Part shown: in pieces, positions 26,131 through 34,117 of the stretch
How the letters are laid out: each line of letters opens with the position of its first letter
Numbering within the stretch: position 1 is the first letter of the stretch
Assembly: GCA_015698305.1 (NCBI GenBank)
Contig: CP048620.1
Span: 1,390,557 to 1,454,556 of the forward strand
Direction of reading: 5' to 3'
Length of the DNA stretch: 64,000 nucleotides
DNA from: Candidatus Nitrohelix vancouverensis
Lineage (GTDB): Bacteria > Nitrospinota > Nitrospinia > Nitrospinales > VA-1
The notes under the pieces: model-generated
Database searches by the model: none
What the model was told of the DNA's origin: nothing
The model's input: only the letters and a program-made list of their open reading frames with translations
Made by a program: the position numbers and the translations under genes

Positions 26131-26157
26131 AGCGCCTCGCGAGGGGCGCTTTTTTTA
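26131..26157 (+). terminator. Intrinsic terminator after flaG
   Basis: AGCGCC pairs with GGCGCT (with possible extension through TC and GA) and is followed by seven T. It closes the flagellin 3-flaG unit 48 bp past the stop. Confidence 0.88.
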
Positions 26158-26259
26158 TTTGTCCCAACCTTTTCAACGCTCTCCGCATAATTCAAGCCCA
26201 TTCCTTCTCATCTGCCTGAAGAATTCTTTATGTTTTTTTGTTAATTTGCAAAAAAAGAG

Positions 26260-26287
26260 TAAAGGAATTTTTTTGATTTCCCGATAC
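26260..26287 (+). promoter_or_regulatory. Sigma-28-like promoter of flagellin 4
   Basis: TAAAGGAA, a T-rich spacer, then CCCGATAC: the -10 matches GCCGATAA at 6 of 8 and the spacer is one base longer than consensus. The TTTTTTTGATTTCCCGATA block is shared with the promoter at 17561-17588. It lies in the 382-bp gap between flaG and flagellin 4, which also holds the terminator at 26131 and the hairpin at 26403. Confidence 0.62.
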
Positions 26288-26402
26288 GACATTCAACCGA
26301 AGGATTTTGAGGATAAGAATCCCGGTCGCATGGCGCAGGCCATGAATGCAGTTCCAACGGAGGTCGTTTTCTAAGATTACAGACAGTTAGTTGTATGAAC
26401 GC

Positions 26403-26422
26403 GTTCAGCAAGGATGCTGAAC
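26403..26422 (+). promoter_or_regulatory. GGA-loop hairpin in the flagellin 4 leader
   Basis: GTTCAGC-AAGGAT-GCTGAAC: a perfect 7-bp stem with hexaloop AAGGAT. The core CAAGGATG equals CARGGAUG, the centre of the published high-affinity CsrA ligand (RUACARGGAUGU). About 43 nt before the start codon; the Shine-Dalgarno AAGGAGGA adds a second GGA. Confidence 0.65.
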
Positions 26423-26465
26423 AGGGCTCACAGTCAATTCCATTTATCAAGGAGGATAAGGAAAA

Positions 26466-27323
26466 ATGCCCATTAGAATTTTTAACAACATACCCTCGTT
26501 GAATGCTCAGAGAATTTTGGGCATCAACAACGACCGTTTGTCTCAATCGGTCGAAAGAATTTCCTCAGGTATCCGGATCAATCGGGGCGCCGACGACGCG
26601 GCAGGTTTGGCTATTTCAGAAGCGTTGCGGTCCGACATTCGAGCGTTGCGTCAGGCGGTACGAAACGCCAACGACGGTATTTCCCTCATCAACGTGACAG
26701 AGGGCGCCTTGAATGAACAATCCGGAATTCTCATCCGGCTCAGGGAGCTTGCATCCCAGGCGGCCACAGGAACGGTCGGTTCCACGGAGCGTCAAACGAT
26801 TCAGTTGGAGTTCAACGCGCTCCGAAGCGAAATCGACCGTATCGCCAACACCACTGAATTCAACGGTCAGAAACTGGTTGACGGTTCGCTTGCATCCGGC
26901 GTGGGTTCGAGCAGTCAGATTCTCATTCAGGTGGGCATCGACGCGACGGTCAACAGCCGAATCAATTTGAATACGGAGGTGAACCTGACGTCCATCACGC
27001 AAACGGGTCTGGGCATCGACGCCTTGTCGGTCACGACGGCGGCGGCGGCTTTGACGGCGTTGGATACCATGAACACGGCGATCTCTCTGGTAACGCAGGG
27101 TCGCGGTAAAGTGGGCGCGGTGCAAAACCGCTTGGTGAGAACGATCGGCAACTTGTCGATCACCGTGGAAAATCTCTCAGCCGCAGAATCGGCGATCCGC
27201 GATGCGGACATCGCTGAAGAAGTGGCTTTGTTAACTCGAAACCAAATCCTGGTGCAAGCGGCGACCGCCATGGTGGGTCAGGCTAATCTGATTCCCCAGT
27301 CGGTACTCCAGCTTCTCCAGTAA
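26466..27323 (+). CDS. Flagellin 4
   Basis: 285 residues, close to flagellins 1 and 3: SLNAQRILGINNDRLSQSVERIS, GADDAAGLAISEALRSD, ESAIRDADIAEEVALLTRNQ, QANLIPQSVLQLLQ. Differences from its sisters cluster around residues 145-200, the surface-exposed stretch. Own promoter and leader hairpin. AAGGAGGA precedes the ATG. Confidence 0.95.
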   Translation: MPIRIFNNIPSLNAQRILGINNDRLSQSVERISSGIRINRGADDAAGLAISEALRSDIRALRQAVRNANDGISLINVTEGALNEQSGILIRLRELASQAATGTVGSTERQTIQLEFNALRSEIDRIANTTEFNGQKLVDGSLASGVGSSSQILIQVGIDATVNSRINLNTEVNLTSITQTGLGIDALSVTTAAAALTALDTMNTAISLVTQGRGKVGAVQNRLVRTIGNLSITVENLSAAESAIRDADIAEEVALLTRNQILVQAATAMVGQANLIPQSVLQLLQ

Positions 27324-27375
27324 TCCCACATGAAAAGATTCGTGATTGATTTCATGCAAATTGATTGCAACCGAA

Positions 27376-27395
27376 CATTGGCAGGGAAGCTAATG
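27376..27395 (+). promoter_or_regulatory. GGA-loop hairpin between flagellins 4 and 5
   Basis: CATTGGC-AGGGAA-GCTAATG: a 7-bp stem (one G-U) with hexaloop AGGGAA. Stem and loop sequence differ from the other leaders while the architecture is kept. No clear promoter is seen in the 121-bp gap, so it may act on read-through mRNA from flagellin 4. Confidence 0.5.
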
Positions 27396-27444
27396 GTTGA
27401 TCGATTGAAAATTCGGTTAATTACTTTTCAGGGAGGAAAAGAGA

Positions 27445-28296
27445 ATGGCTCTTAGAATATTTACAAATTTATCTTCATTGAATGCTCAAAAATCATTAGA
27501 GAGCAGTCGTCTCAAGCTGGGTGGGTCGATATCCCGTATTGCTTCGGGACAGCGCATCACCAACAGTTCGGATGATGGGGCAGGTTTGTCCATCTCAGAG
27601 AGATTGAACTCTGATGTTAGAACTTTAAAACAAGGCGCCCGGAATGTGAACGATGGTCTGGCGTTGGTCAACGCGGCAGAAGGCGCGCTTGGCGAACAGT
27701 CTTCCATTCTCATTCGATTGCGGGAGCTGGCGTCTCAGGCGGCCACGGGAACGATCGGTCAAACGGAACGCGAAACATTGAATCTGGAGTTTCGGGCCTT
27801 GCGATCCGAGCTGGATCGAATCGCCAATACGACGGAATTCAATGGCCGTAAGCTGGTTGATGGTTCGCTGGCGGCGGGTAATCCGAGCGAATTGATTTTG
27901 CAGGTCGGCCTGGATTCCAACGATGCAAGCCGATTCAATTTGAATCAGGAAATTGATCTCACTGCGGTGACTGCGGCGTCTCTGGGAATCGACGATGACT
28001 CGATATCTTCCGGCGCGGCGGCGTTGACGGCGCTTGGCGCGTTGAGCAATGCGATCGACAGCTTGATTGAAGTACGCGGACGCGTGGGCGCGGTGACGAA
28101 TCGCTTGTCGCACTCTCTCAATAATCTGAATTCTTCCATTGAGAATTTGACGTCGGCAGTTTCCACGATTCGCGATGCGGATCTGGCGGATGAGGTGGCT
28201 CAATTGACAAGGAATCAGATTCTCGTGCAAGCGGGATCGGCGATGATTGGACAGGCCAATTTGATTCCGCAGTCGGTGCTGACCTTACTGCAATAA
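27445..28296 (+). CDS. Flagellin 5, divergent paralogue
   Basis: 283 residues. It starts MALRIFTNLSSLNAQKSLE instead of the MPVRIFNNI type, with KLGGSISRIASGQRITNSSDDGAGLSIS. It ends VSTIRDADLADEVAQLTRNQ and QANLIPQSVLTLLQ. Its central region (ITRRQ-equivalent area around residue 150) is shorter than in flagellins 1, 3 and 4. GGGAGGAAAAG precedes the ATG. Probably a minor or specialised filament subunit. Confidence 0.93.
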   Translation: MALRIFTNLSSLNAQKSLESSRLKLGGSISRIASGQRITNSSDDGAGLSISERLNSDVRTLKQGARNVNDGLALVNAAEGALGEQSSILIRLRELASQAATGTIGQTERETLNLEFRALRSELDRIANTTEFNGRKLVDGSLAAGNPSELILQVGLDSNDASRFNLNQEIDLTAVTAASLGIDDDSISSGAAALTALGALSNAIDSLIEVRGRVGAVTNRLSHSLNNLNSSIENLTSAVSTIRDADLADEVAQLTRNQILVQAGSAMIGQANLIPQSVLTLLQ

Positions 28297-28308
28297 CTTT
28301 TAAATAAA

Positions 28309-28333
28309 GGCGCGAGAATAGAAGTCTCCCGCC
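28309..28333 (+). other. Hairpin between flagellin 5 and the 28358 small ORF
   Basis: GGCG-c-GAGA pairs with TCTC-c-CGCC around a 7-nt loop, 12 bp past the flagellin 5 stop. No T run follows, so it is more likely an mRNA 3'-end stabiliser or leader structure than a terminator. Confidence 0.45.
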
Positions 28334-28357
28334 AATACCATATATAAGGAGAAGACC

Positions 28358-28558
28358 ATGTTAACGATTTTCCCAAAAGCTTTTTCACTGGGTTTTGCGG
28401 CCAAAGGCGCTCATGTCGAGTCGGACTTCAGCTCTCTGGATCCTCATTGGGCGGGAGGATGGACGGAGCAAGGCATGTCTTTCGTTGATGAAACGGATAC
28501 GAGCGTTGTTCTACAGACACAGGATGGCCCGCTGGCAGATGGAAGAACCGCTTCCTGA
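28358..28558 (+). CDS. Small hypothetical protein downstream of the flagellins
   Basis: 66 residues (MLTIFPKAFSLGFAAKG...). A good Shine-Dalgarno (AAGGAGAAG) lies 6 bp ahead of the ATG, the strongest argument that it is real. The composition is ordinary, with no signal peptide. Same strand as flagellin 5 and 61 bp downstream. No homologue is recognised; it could instead be a decayed end of a longer gene. Confidence 0.45.
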   Translation: MLTIFPKAFSLGFAAKGAHVESDFSSLDPHWAGGWTEQGMSFVDETDTSVVLQTQDGPLADGRTAS

Positions 28559-28682
28559 CTGCACCCAAAAAAAGCGAGGAACTGAGAAACTGACCGATAT
28601 GCTGGAAAGTCAACGCGACTGGAGGTCGCAAACTTTCCTCTACTGGCGCGGAGGCGATACAAGCCGGTAGGATCTTCATTAA

Positions 28683-28704
28683 CGGGGACTCGTTCGAGTC
28701 CCCG
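28683..28704. terminator. Hairpin between convergent flagellin cluster and kinase gene
   Basis: CGGGGACTCG pairs perfectly with CGAGTCCCCG (10 bp, 2-nt nominal loop that would open to 4-6). It lies between the 28358 ORF and the stop of the convergent kinase gene. Only weak T tracts follow on either side, so a bidirectional stop is likely but not certain. Confidence 0.6.
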
Positions 28705-28729
28705 ATTTTCGCGTTTCGGCAGATTGAAA

Positions 28730-30343
28730 TTATTCGATGGGCAGGGTGATGCTGAAGGTAGAACCTTTATCCTTTTCACTGGTCACCTGAATATCGCCGC
28801 CCATCAGTTCGAGAAAGCGCTTGACGATCGCAAGGCCGATCCCCACTCCTGGAATCGCAACGTTGTTTTCTGGCAGTCTGTAGAAAGGGTGGAAGATCGT
28901 TTCAATCTTATCCTGGGGAATTCCGGGGCCGCAATCTGTGACGGTGATAGTTGCCCTCCCGTCATCGGTCGCTTCATAATCAAAAATCAGATCGCCGCCA
29001 TCCTTGTTGTATTTCACTCCATTGGTCGCCAGGTTGATGAGAATTTGAATCAAACGGTTTCTGTCGCATTTCACCCAGCAGGCGCCTTCCATCTTCTCCA
29101 GTCTGTTTTCAATACGTAGCTTCTTTTTTTCAGCGGAAGGAAGGATCATTGGAATGATGCTTTCATTGATAGTTTCCTTCACATCTATTTTTTGAATGAC
29201 CATTGGAATCTGTCCAGATTCCATTTTGCCAAAATCCAGAACATCGTCGATCAGTTTTAATAAATGATCCGCCGCATCATGAATGTGTTGGACGGTCACT
29301 TGTTGCGATTCCGATAGCGTCTCCGACTCCATTTCCAAAACCTGGGTGAAGCCGAGGACCGCGTTCATGGGGGTTCTCAATTCATGACTCATTTTCGCCA
29401 GGAATTCAGACTTGGTCTGGCTGGCTCTGTTTGCGGTTTCAATCGCCTGCTCCAGGTGCTGGGTGCGTTCTGACACAAGCCCTTCGAGTTCGGCTTTCGA
29501 CTTTTCCAACTGTCTGTTCCATTCGTCCATTTGTTTGTGAAGTTTACGAATGACGAGATGGGAGTGAACTCTGGACAGCACTTCCTTATCATGAAATGGT
29601 TTTGCAATGTAATCAACGCAACCCAGCGAAAAACCGCGCGCGATATATTCGGGTGAATTGAGCGCTGAAATAAAAATAACCGGAATGTTTTGAGTCTCGG
29701 GTCGTTGTTTCAGCCATTCGCAAAATTCGAAACCGTTGAGACCCGGCATCATGATATCGAGCAGTATCAGATCCGGTAGCGTGCGTTCCACCAGCTTTTG
29801 GGCGATGGTTGCGCTGGGCGCGGCGAGGATGTCGACTTTCTCCTGTCTCAGTATTTCCTTGACGATATCGATGTTGGTCGCGATATCGTCAACGATCAGC
29901 ACTTTCGCTTTGGAAAGATCGGTTTTAATTTCGGAATAGAGAAGGCGAACGCGAGAGATATTGTCTCTCAGGCTGAGGTGAGTTCGGACCCGATTGCGTA
30001 CTTCCACAGAACTGAAGGGCTTCGAAATGTACTCATCACAGCCCATTGAAAAACCCTTTTTTATATTTTCAGGGTCATTCAGGCTGGTGGTGAATATAAT
30101 AGGGATGTCGTTGGAATCGGGGCTGGTTTTCAGAGTTTTACAGACCTCGTATCCATCCATTTGCGGTAATATGACATCCAGAAGAATCAGGTTGGGTTTT
30201 GTTTTTTTTACGAGTTCGAGCGCTTTCTCGCCATCTGTCGCGGCAATGACGGTGTAGTCGTCTTCCTTGAGCGTTCTTACAAGAAGGTCTATATTTGCAG
30301 GTTCATCGTCGACGACGAGAATTTTTTTTTGGTCATTTTTCAT
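28730..30343 (-). CDS. REC-REC-HisKA-HATPase hybrid sensor kinase
   Basis: About 537 residues from the ATG that gives MKNDQKKILVVDD; an upstream in-frame start adds 14 residues. Two receiver domains come first: ILVVDDEPAN with phospho-Asp in LILLDVILPQMDG and Lys in YISKPF, then VLIVDDIATN with LILLDIMMPGLNG and YIAKPF. A coiled coil follows, then the kinase: H-box FLAKMSHELRTPMN, N-box ILINLATNGVKYN, G-boxes DCGPGIPQDKI and GVGIGLAIVKRF. No membrane segment or PAS sensor is seen. Convergent with the flagellin cluster; a motility link is possible but unproven. Confidence 0.92.
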   Translation of the reverse strand: MKNDQKKILVVDDEPANIDLLVRTLKEDDYTVIAATDGEKALELVKKTKPNLILLDVILPQMDGYEVCKTLKTSPDSNDIPIIFTTSLNDPENIKKGFSMGCDEYISKPFSSVEVRNRVRTHLSLRDNISRVRLLYSEIKTDLSKAKVLIVDDIATNIDIVKEILRQEKVDILAAPSATIAQKLVERTLPDLILLDIMMPGLNGFEFCEWLKQRPETQNIPVIFISALNSPEYIARGFSLGCVDYIAKPFHDKEVLSRVHSHLVIRKLHKQMDEWNRQLEKSKAELEGLVSERTQHLEQAIETANRASQTKSEFLAKMSHELRTPMNAVLGFTQVLEMESETLSESQQVTVQHIHDAADHLLKLIDDVLDFGKMESGQIPMVIQKIDVKETINESIIPMILPSAEKKKLRIENRLEKMEGACWVKCDRNRLIQILINLATNGVKYNKDGGDLIFDYEATDDGRATITVTDCGPGIPQDKIETIFHPFYRLPENNVAIPGVGIGLAIVKRFLELMGGDIQVTSEKDKGSTFSITLPIE

Positions 30344-30581
30344 AGTGGTATCACTTAAATTTCCTGAGTGATTATCAAAGACCACGCTTCTGTATTACTT
30401 TTTTTATGCGTCAATTATATCTGATTTCCTAATAAATTGTAAGAGAAACATAGAGCGGTATTAAATGTTAAACTATTGATGCAACTTTTTAGGTTAGAAA
30501 TATCATGCTTTTGTAAGTCATTTGCCTTATTTGGCGCTTTGTCAAGCGCGCGAAAATAAATATCGGAAATACAGGGGTTTT

Positions 30582-31619
30582 ATGGGATTGCTCAAAATTG
30601 GTTTGATGGGCTGTGGAAGGATTGGAAGTTTGCTCGAAGAGGACCCGCTTCGCGGCAAACCCTGTACGCATGCAGGCGCTTTTGCTTCGTTGCGACAGGT
30701 CAAAATTCAGGCGGGAACGGATATCGACGCGGACCGCTTGCGTCGTTTCGGCCAGCGCTGGGGCGTCGACAATCTGTACCGGAGTTATGAAGAAATGTTA
30801 GCGCAGGAGCGACTGGACATCGTGTGCATCGCCTCCTGGACGCGTTTGCACGCGCCGATGGTGATGGCGGCGGCTCGCGCGGGAGTGGCCGGGATTTTCT
30901 GCGAGAAACCGATCGCACTGGACCCGAAAGAGGGCGCGCGAATGGTGGCGCTTTGCGCACGGAAGAAAATCCCTTTGGTTATCAACCACGAAAGACGCTG
31001 GGATCCGCATTACCTGCAGGCGCGAAAATTGATTCAAAAAGGAAAAATCGGAGAAGTGAAAACCATTACGGGCAATGCCTTGAGTTGGCGACCTCCCAAA
31101 GCGCCCATAAAAGATCATGGCGGCGGTCCGTTGTTTCACGACGGCACGCATTTGATCGATCTGCTTCTTTACCTCGGCGGTCCGGTGGACTGGGCGTCGG
31201 GGGTCGAACGGCGTTCGCATGGAAAGCGTTTTATTGAAGAGACGGCGGCGGGAATGCTGGGCTTCAAAAGCGGAGCGATCGGCTTTGTCGAAGGCGGCGG
31301 CGAGAGAAAGTATTTTAATTTTGAACTGGACATCCAGGGAACGGAAGGTCGTTTGCTGATCGGCAACGCGGGTCGGCAATTGTTTGTGACGAAGCGCAGT
31401 CGGCGCTTCACGGGCTTTCACGAACTGGAAGCGGTTCCTTTTCCCGAGCCGGCGCGTTATCAAAGCCCTTTCGTGGGCGCGGCAAAGGATATGATACAAT
31501 GCGTCCGTAACGGCAAACCCAGCCTGTCCAGCGGGAAAGACGCTTTGCAAGCTCTCAAAATCATCTTCACTATCTATCGTTCCGCCCAATTGAAGGGTCG
31601 ACGTTTGAATATTGAATGA
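30582..31619 (+). CDS. Gfo/Idh/MocA family oxidoreductase
   Basis: 345 residues from ATG 30582 (MGLLKIGLMGCGRIGS). NAD(P)-binding Rossmann motif GLMGCGRIG near residue 7; the EKP motif typical of the family in GIFCEKPIALDPKEG near residue 105; H-containing GGGPLFHDGTHLIDLLLYLGG near 185, where the His/Asp pair is catalytic in relatives. Likely acts on a sugar or sugar nucleotide. Its stop overlaps the next start (ATGA), so the two are translationally coupled. Confidence 0.88.
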   Translation: MGLLKIGLMGCGRIGSLLEEDPLRGKPCTHAGAFASLRQVKIQAGTDIDADRLRRFGQRWGVDNLYRSYEEMLAQERLDIVCIASWTRLHAPMVMAAARAGVAGIFCEKPIALDPKEGARMVALCARKKIPLVINHERRWDPHYLQARKLIQKGKIGEVKTITGNALSWRPPKAPIKDHGGGPLFHDGTHLIDLLLYLGGPVDWASGVERRSHGKRFIEETAAGMLGFKSGAIGFVEGGGERKYFNFELDIQGTEGRLLIGNAGRQLFVTKRSRRFTGFHELEAVPFPEPARYQSPFVGAAKDMIQCVRNGKPSLSSGKDALQALKIIFTIYRSAQLKGRRLNIE

Positions 31620-32245
31620 AACCCTCACGCCTGATTGTCGTCGTCTTTTTTTCAATTATAGTAATTTTTATTTCGCTCACGGGCAAAGTGTTCGTCAATG
31701 CCGATGCGGAGTTGAGCGCGGCGGAATCGTTCCTTGCCAAGGGCGACACGGAATCGGCGTTATCGCATTTTGATCGCGCCCTGCGCTGGCGCTTGCCGGG
31801 TTCTGGTTTTCAAGAGCGATCGGCTCAGGGCATCTGGGATATTGCGACCTTGTATGAAGCGGAGCAGAAGATGGATCGGGCGCTGGCGGCTTATCGCATC
31901 TTACGCGCCGGATTTTATTCCACGCGCAGTCTGGGAACACATGGCGAAGACTGGATCGAACGCTGTAATCTGAAAATCGCTTCTCTCATGTTTCCCTCGA
32001 CAAACGAAACGTCTGCTCTCGATAAAGAAGAAATTTTAAAGCGCCTGCGGCAGGAGAAGCCGCCTTCCAGCATCGGCTCATTTGCGGTTGAACTGGGCTT
32101 CTGGGGCTGGGTGAGTAGCGTCTTTGTTTTTCTATTCAGGTCCGTCAGTCGTGAAGGAAAGATAGTCGCGCGCGGCCTGGCTAGTTACGCGGCCTTGTTC
32201 CTTGCATTTTATGGAACCTGGTTGTGGGGATTGTTCAACGTGTGA
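31616..32245 (+). CDS. Membrane protein with TPR-like periplasmic region
   Basis: 209 residues. N-terminal hydrophobic helix (LIVVVFFSIIVIFISLTG), then a ~100-residue helical stretch with TPR character (AESFLAKGDTESALSHFDRAL and LYEAEQKMDRALAAYRIL). Two C-terminal membrane segments (LGFWGWVSSVFVFLF and ASYAALFLAFYGTWLWGLF). It overlaps the oxidoreductase by 4 bp. Unknown function, possibly envelope assembly. Confidence 0.7.
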   Translation: MKPSRLIVVVFFSIIVIFISLTGKVFVNADAELSAAESFLAKGDTESALSHFDRALRWRLPGSGFQERSAQGIWDIATLYEAEQKMDRALAAYRILRAGFYSTRSLGTHGEDWIERCNLKIASLMFPSTNETSALDKEEILKRLRQEKPPSSIGSFAVELGFWGWVSSVFVFLFRSVSREGKIVARGLASYAALFLAFYGTWLWGLFNV

Positions 32246-32263
32246 GATTTTTCGCGAAATGAA

Positions 32264-32374
32264 TTAAAAAAAATTAATTGAAACAAAACTTTTTTTTATT
32301 GTAACCTTGCCACAAATAGAACATCGTTTTATTTCATCTCCAATGTTTATTTCTTCGTTGCCGTCTGTTGTCAT
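32264..32374 (-). CDS. Possible 36-residue CxxCG miniprotein
   Basis: MTTDGNEEINIGDEIKRC.. with CSICGK near residue 18. An AAGGG lies 6 nt ahead of the ATG, and the AT-rich gap suits a promoter-poor small gene. A single CxxC cannot make a full zinc ribbon alone; another Cys lies upstream of the ATG in the same frame. Only weakly supported; it may be noise or a remnant. Confidence 0.25.
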   Translation of the reverse strand: MTTDGNEEINIGDEIKRCSICGKVTIKKSFVSINFF

Positions 32375-32410
32375 CACAAACCCTTCGTTTTCTGCGATAC
32401 ATTTTTCGAC

Positions 32411-33349
32411 ATGATTGAGATTGAAAATCTCACTAAATATTATGGGCCGCGACGCGCGATCAACAATCTGAGTTTTCGGGTTGAACGCGACGAGGTGGTG
32501 GGTTTTCTCGGGCCGAACGGCGCGGGCAAGTCCACGACCATGAATATACTGACCGGAATTTTCCCGGCAAGTTCTGGAAGCGCGCGAATTTGCGGACACG
32601 ACATTGTGGAAGAATCGATGGCGGTGCGCAAGCTCATCGGTTACCTTCCGGAAAATCCGCCGCTCTATCAGGACATGACGGTGACTCGTTATCTGGAGTT
32701 CGCCGCGCGCTTGCGTCAGGTTCCCGGTAAAAACATTCGCGCCTCGGTGGAGCGCGCGTTGAGCAAATGTTCTTTGAATTCCGTATCAGGCCGCATCATC
32801 GGCCGCTTGTCGAAGGGCTTTCAACAGCGCGTGGGGCTGGCACAGGCCCTGATCCACGATCCTGATATCCTGATCCTTGACGAGCCGACCATCGGGCTGG
32901 ATCCGATTCAGATCATCGAGATTCGCAAACTGATTCAGGAACTCGCGGCGTCGCACACCATCATTCTCAGCTCGCACATACTCCCGGAGATCACGCAGAT
33001 TTGCAAACGAGTGATCATTCTGAACGAAGGAGAAATCGCCGCCGTCGATTCGCTGGAAGGTCTGACCTCGTCCCTGCGAAAAAGCGAACGTTTGTTTCTC
33101 AAGGTGCGCAAGCATTTCACGGAAGAGATGATCGAATCCCTGAAACGCCTGCCTGGCGCTCTGGCGCTGTTGCAGGACGGCTCTAATGAATTGCGTCTGG
33201 ATTGCGAATTGAATTCCGATCTGCAAGACGCCATCGCGCGTTTTTGCCTCGATCATTCGCTGGGCATCGTTGAGTTGCGAGCCGAGTCCATGTCGCTTGA
33301 GGATATTTTTCTCAAGCTCACTCTGGAAGAAAAGGAGGCGGCGCAATGA
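32411..33349 (+). CDS. ABC-2 type transporter ATP-binding protein (GldA-like)
   Basis: 312 residues: Walker A GPNGAGKST near residue 37, Q-loop in YLPENPPLYQDM, signature LSKGFQQRVGLAQAL (in the form LSKGF-QQR), Walker B DILILDEPTIGLDP and switch His in LSSHILPEI. The C-terminal ~80-residue extension is typical of GldA/CcmA-type exporters. Overlaps the permease start by 4 bp (ATGA). First gene of a four-gene operon. Confidence 0.93.
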   Translation: MIEIENLTKYYGPRRAINNLSFRVERDEVVGFLGPNGAGKSTTMNILTGIFPASSGSARICGHDIVEESMAVRKLIGYLPENPPLYQDMTVTRYLEFAARLRQVPGKNIRASVERALSKCSLNSVSGRIIGRLSKGFQQRVGLAQALIHDPDILILDEPTIGLDPIQIIEIRKLIQELAASHTIILSSHILPEITQICKRVIILNEGEIAAVDSLEGLTSSLRKSERLFLKVRKHFTEEMIESLKRLPGALALLQDGSNELRLDCELNSDLQDAIARFCLDHSLGIVELRAESMSLEDIFLKLTLEEKEAAQ

Positions 33350-34113
33350 AAGCGGCCTGGAGCATTGCAAGGCGCGATGCGGCTTCGTTCTTCACCTCGC
33401 CCATTTTTTATGTGGCGACCGCGGTGTTTCTGTTCTTGTACGGTTTTATATTCTTCAATATTCTCAGTTTCTTCAGTTTTCAGAGCGTTCAGGTCATGCA
33501 AATGCGCGGGCCGGGCGCGACTCTCAATCTCAACGAGATGGTCGTGGAACCGTCGTTCCACAACATGGCAGTCATTCTTCTGTTGATGATACCCGTCATC
33601 ACCATGCGCAGTTTCGCGGAAGAGAGGAAGAACAAGACCCTGGCCCTGTTGCTGTCTTCTCCCGTGAGCTTGACGGAAATCGTGCTTGGAAAATTCCTCG
33701 CCTGCATGGGAATCGTCGCCATGATGATTCTTCTCTCTTCATTCTCGACTGGATTTTTATTTATTGTTGGCAAGCCGGAGATCGGGCCGATCCTGACGGG
33801 CTATTGCGGCGTGCTTCTGATGTCGGCCTGTTATGTGGCGATGGGTCTCTTCGCTTCGTCCCTCACCGACAACCAGATCATCGCCGCGATCATCAGTTTT
33901 GGTCTGGCGCTGTTCATGTGGATCATCGGTTGGGCGGCTCAGGCGGTTGGGAGCGGGGCGGGCGAGGTGTTGAACTATTTGTCCATCGTCAATCATATGG
34001 ATTCGATGGTGAAGGGAATTCTGGACACCAGTGATCTGGTGTATTTTGCGTCGTTCATTTTTTTCGGTTTGTTCATGACCTACCGATTGCTGGAGTCGAA
34101 CCGATGGAGATAA
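33346..34113 (+). CDS. ABC-2 type transporter permease (GldF-like)
   Basis: 255 residues with about six membrane segments and the family opening SIARRDAASFFTSPIFYV. A periplasmic loop around residues 50-75 is followed by the conserved RSFAEERKNKTLALLLSSPVS region. Probably pairs with the ATPase just upstream. The gliding GldA-GldF-GldG system of Bacteroidetes is the best-known relative, but most such operons in other phyla have no known substrate. Confidence 0.9.
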   Translation: MKAAWSIARRDAASFFTSPIFYVATAVFLFLYGFIFFNILSFFSFQSVQVMQMRGPGATLNLNEMVVEPSFHNMAVILLLMIPVITMRSFAEERKNKTLALLLSSPVSLTEIVLGKFLACMGIVAMMILLSSFSTGFLFIVGKPEIGPILTGYCGVLLMSACYVAMGLFASSLTDNQIIAAIISFGLALFMWIIGWAAQAVGSGAGEVLNYLSIVNHMDSMVKGILDTSDLVYFASFIFFGLFMTYRLLESNRWR

Positions 34114-34117
34114 TGCG

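Noticed and set aside
26159-26374. Open frame in the flagellin 4 leader
   Set aside because: It runs through the sigma-28 promoter and has no good ribosome site; treated as leader DNA.
30540-30590. TCCGATAT on the reverse strand, a possible sigma-28 promoter for the hybrid kinase
   Set aside because: TAAA lies only 11 bases away instead of ~15, and it is 200 bp from the start within another gene's 5' end.
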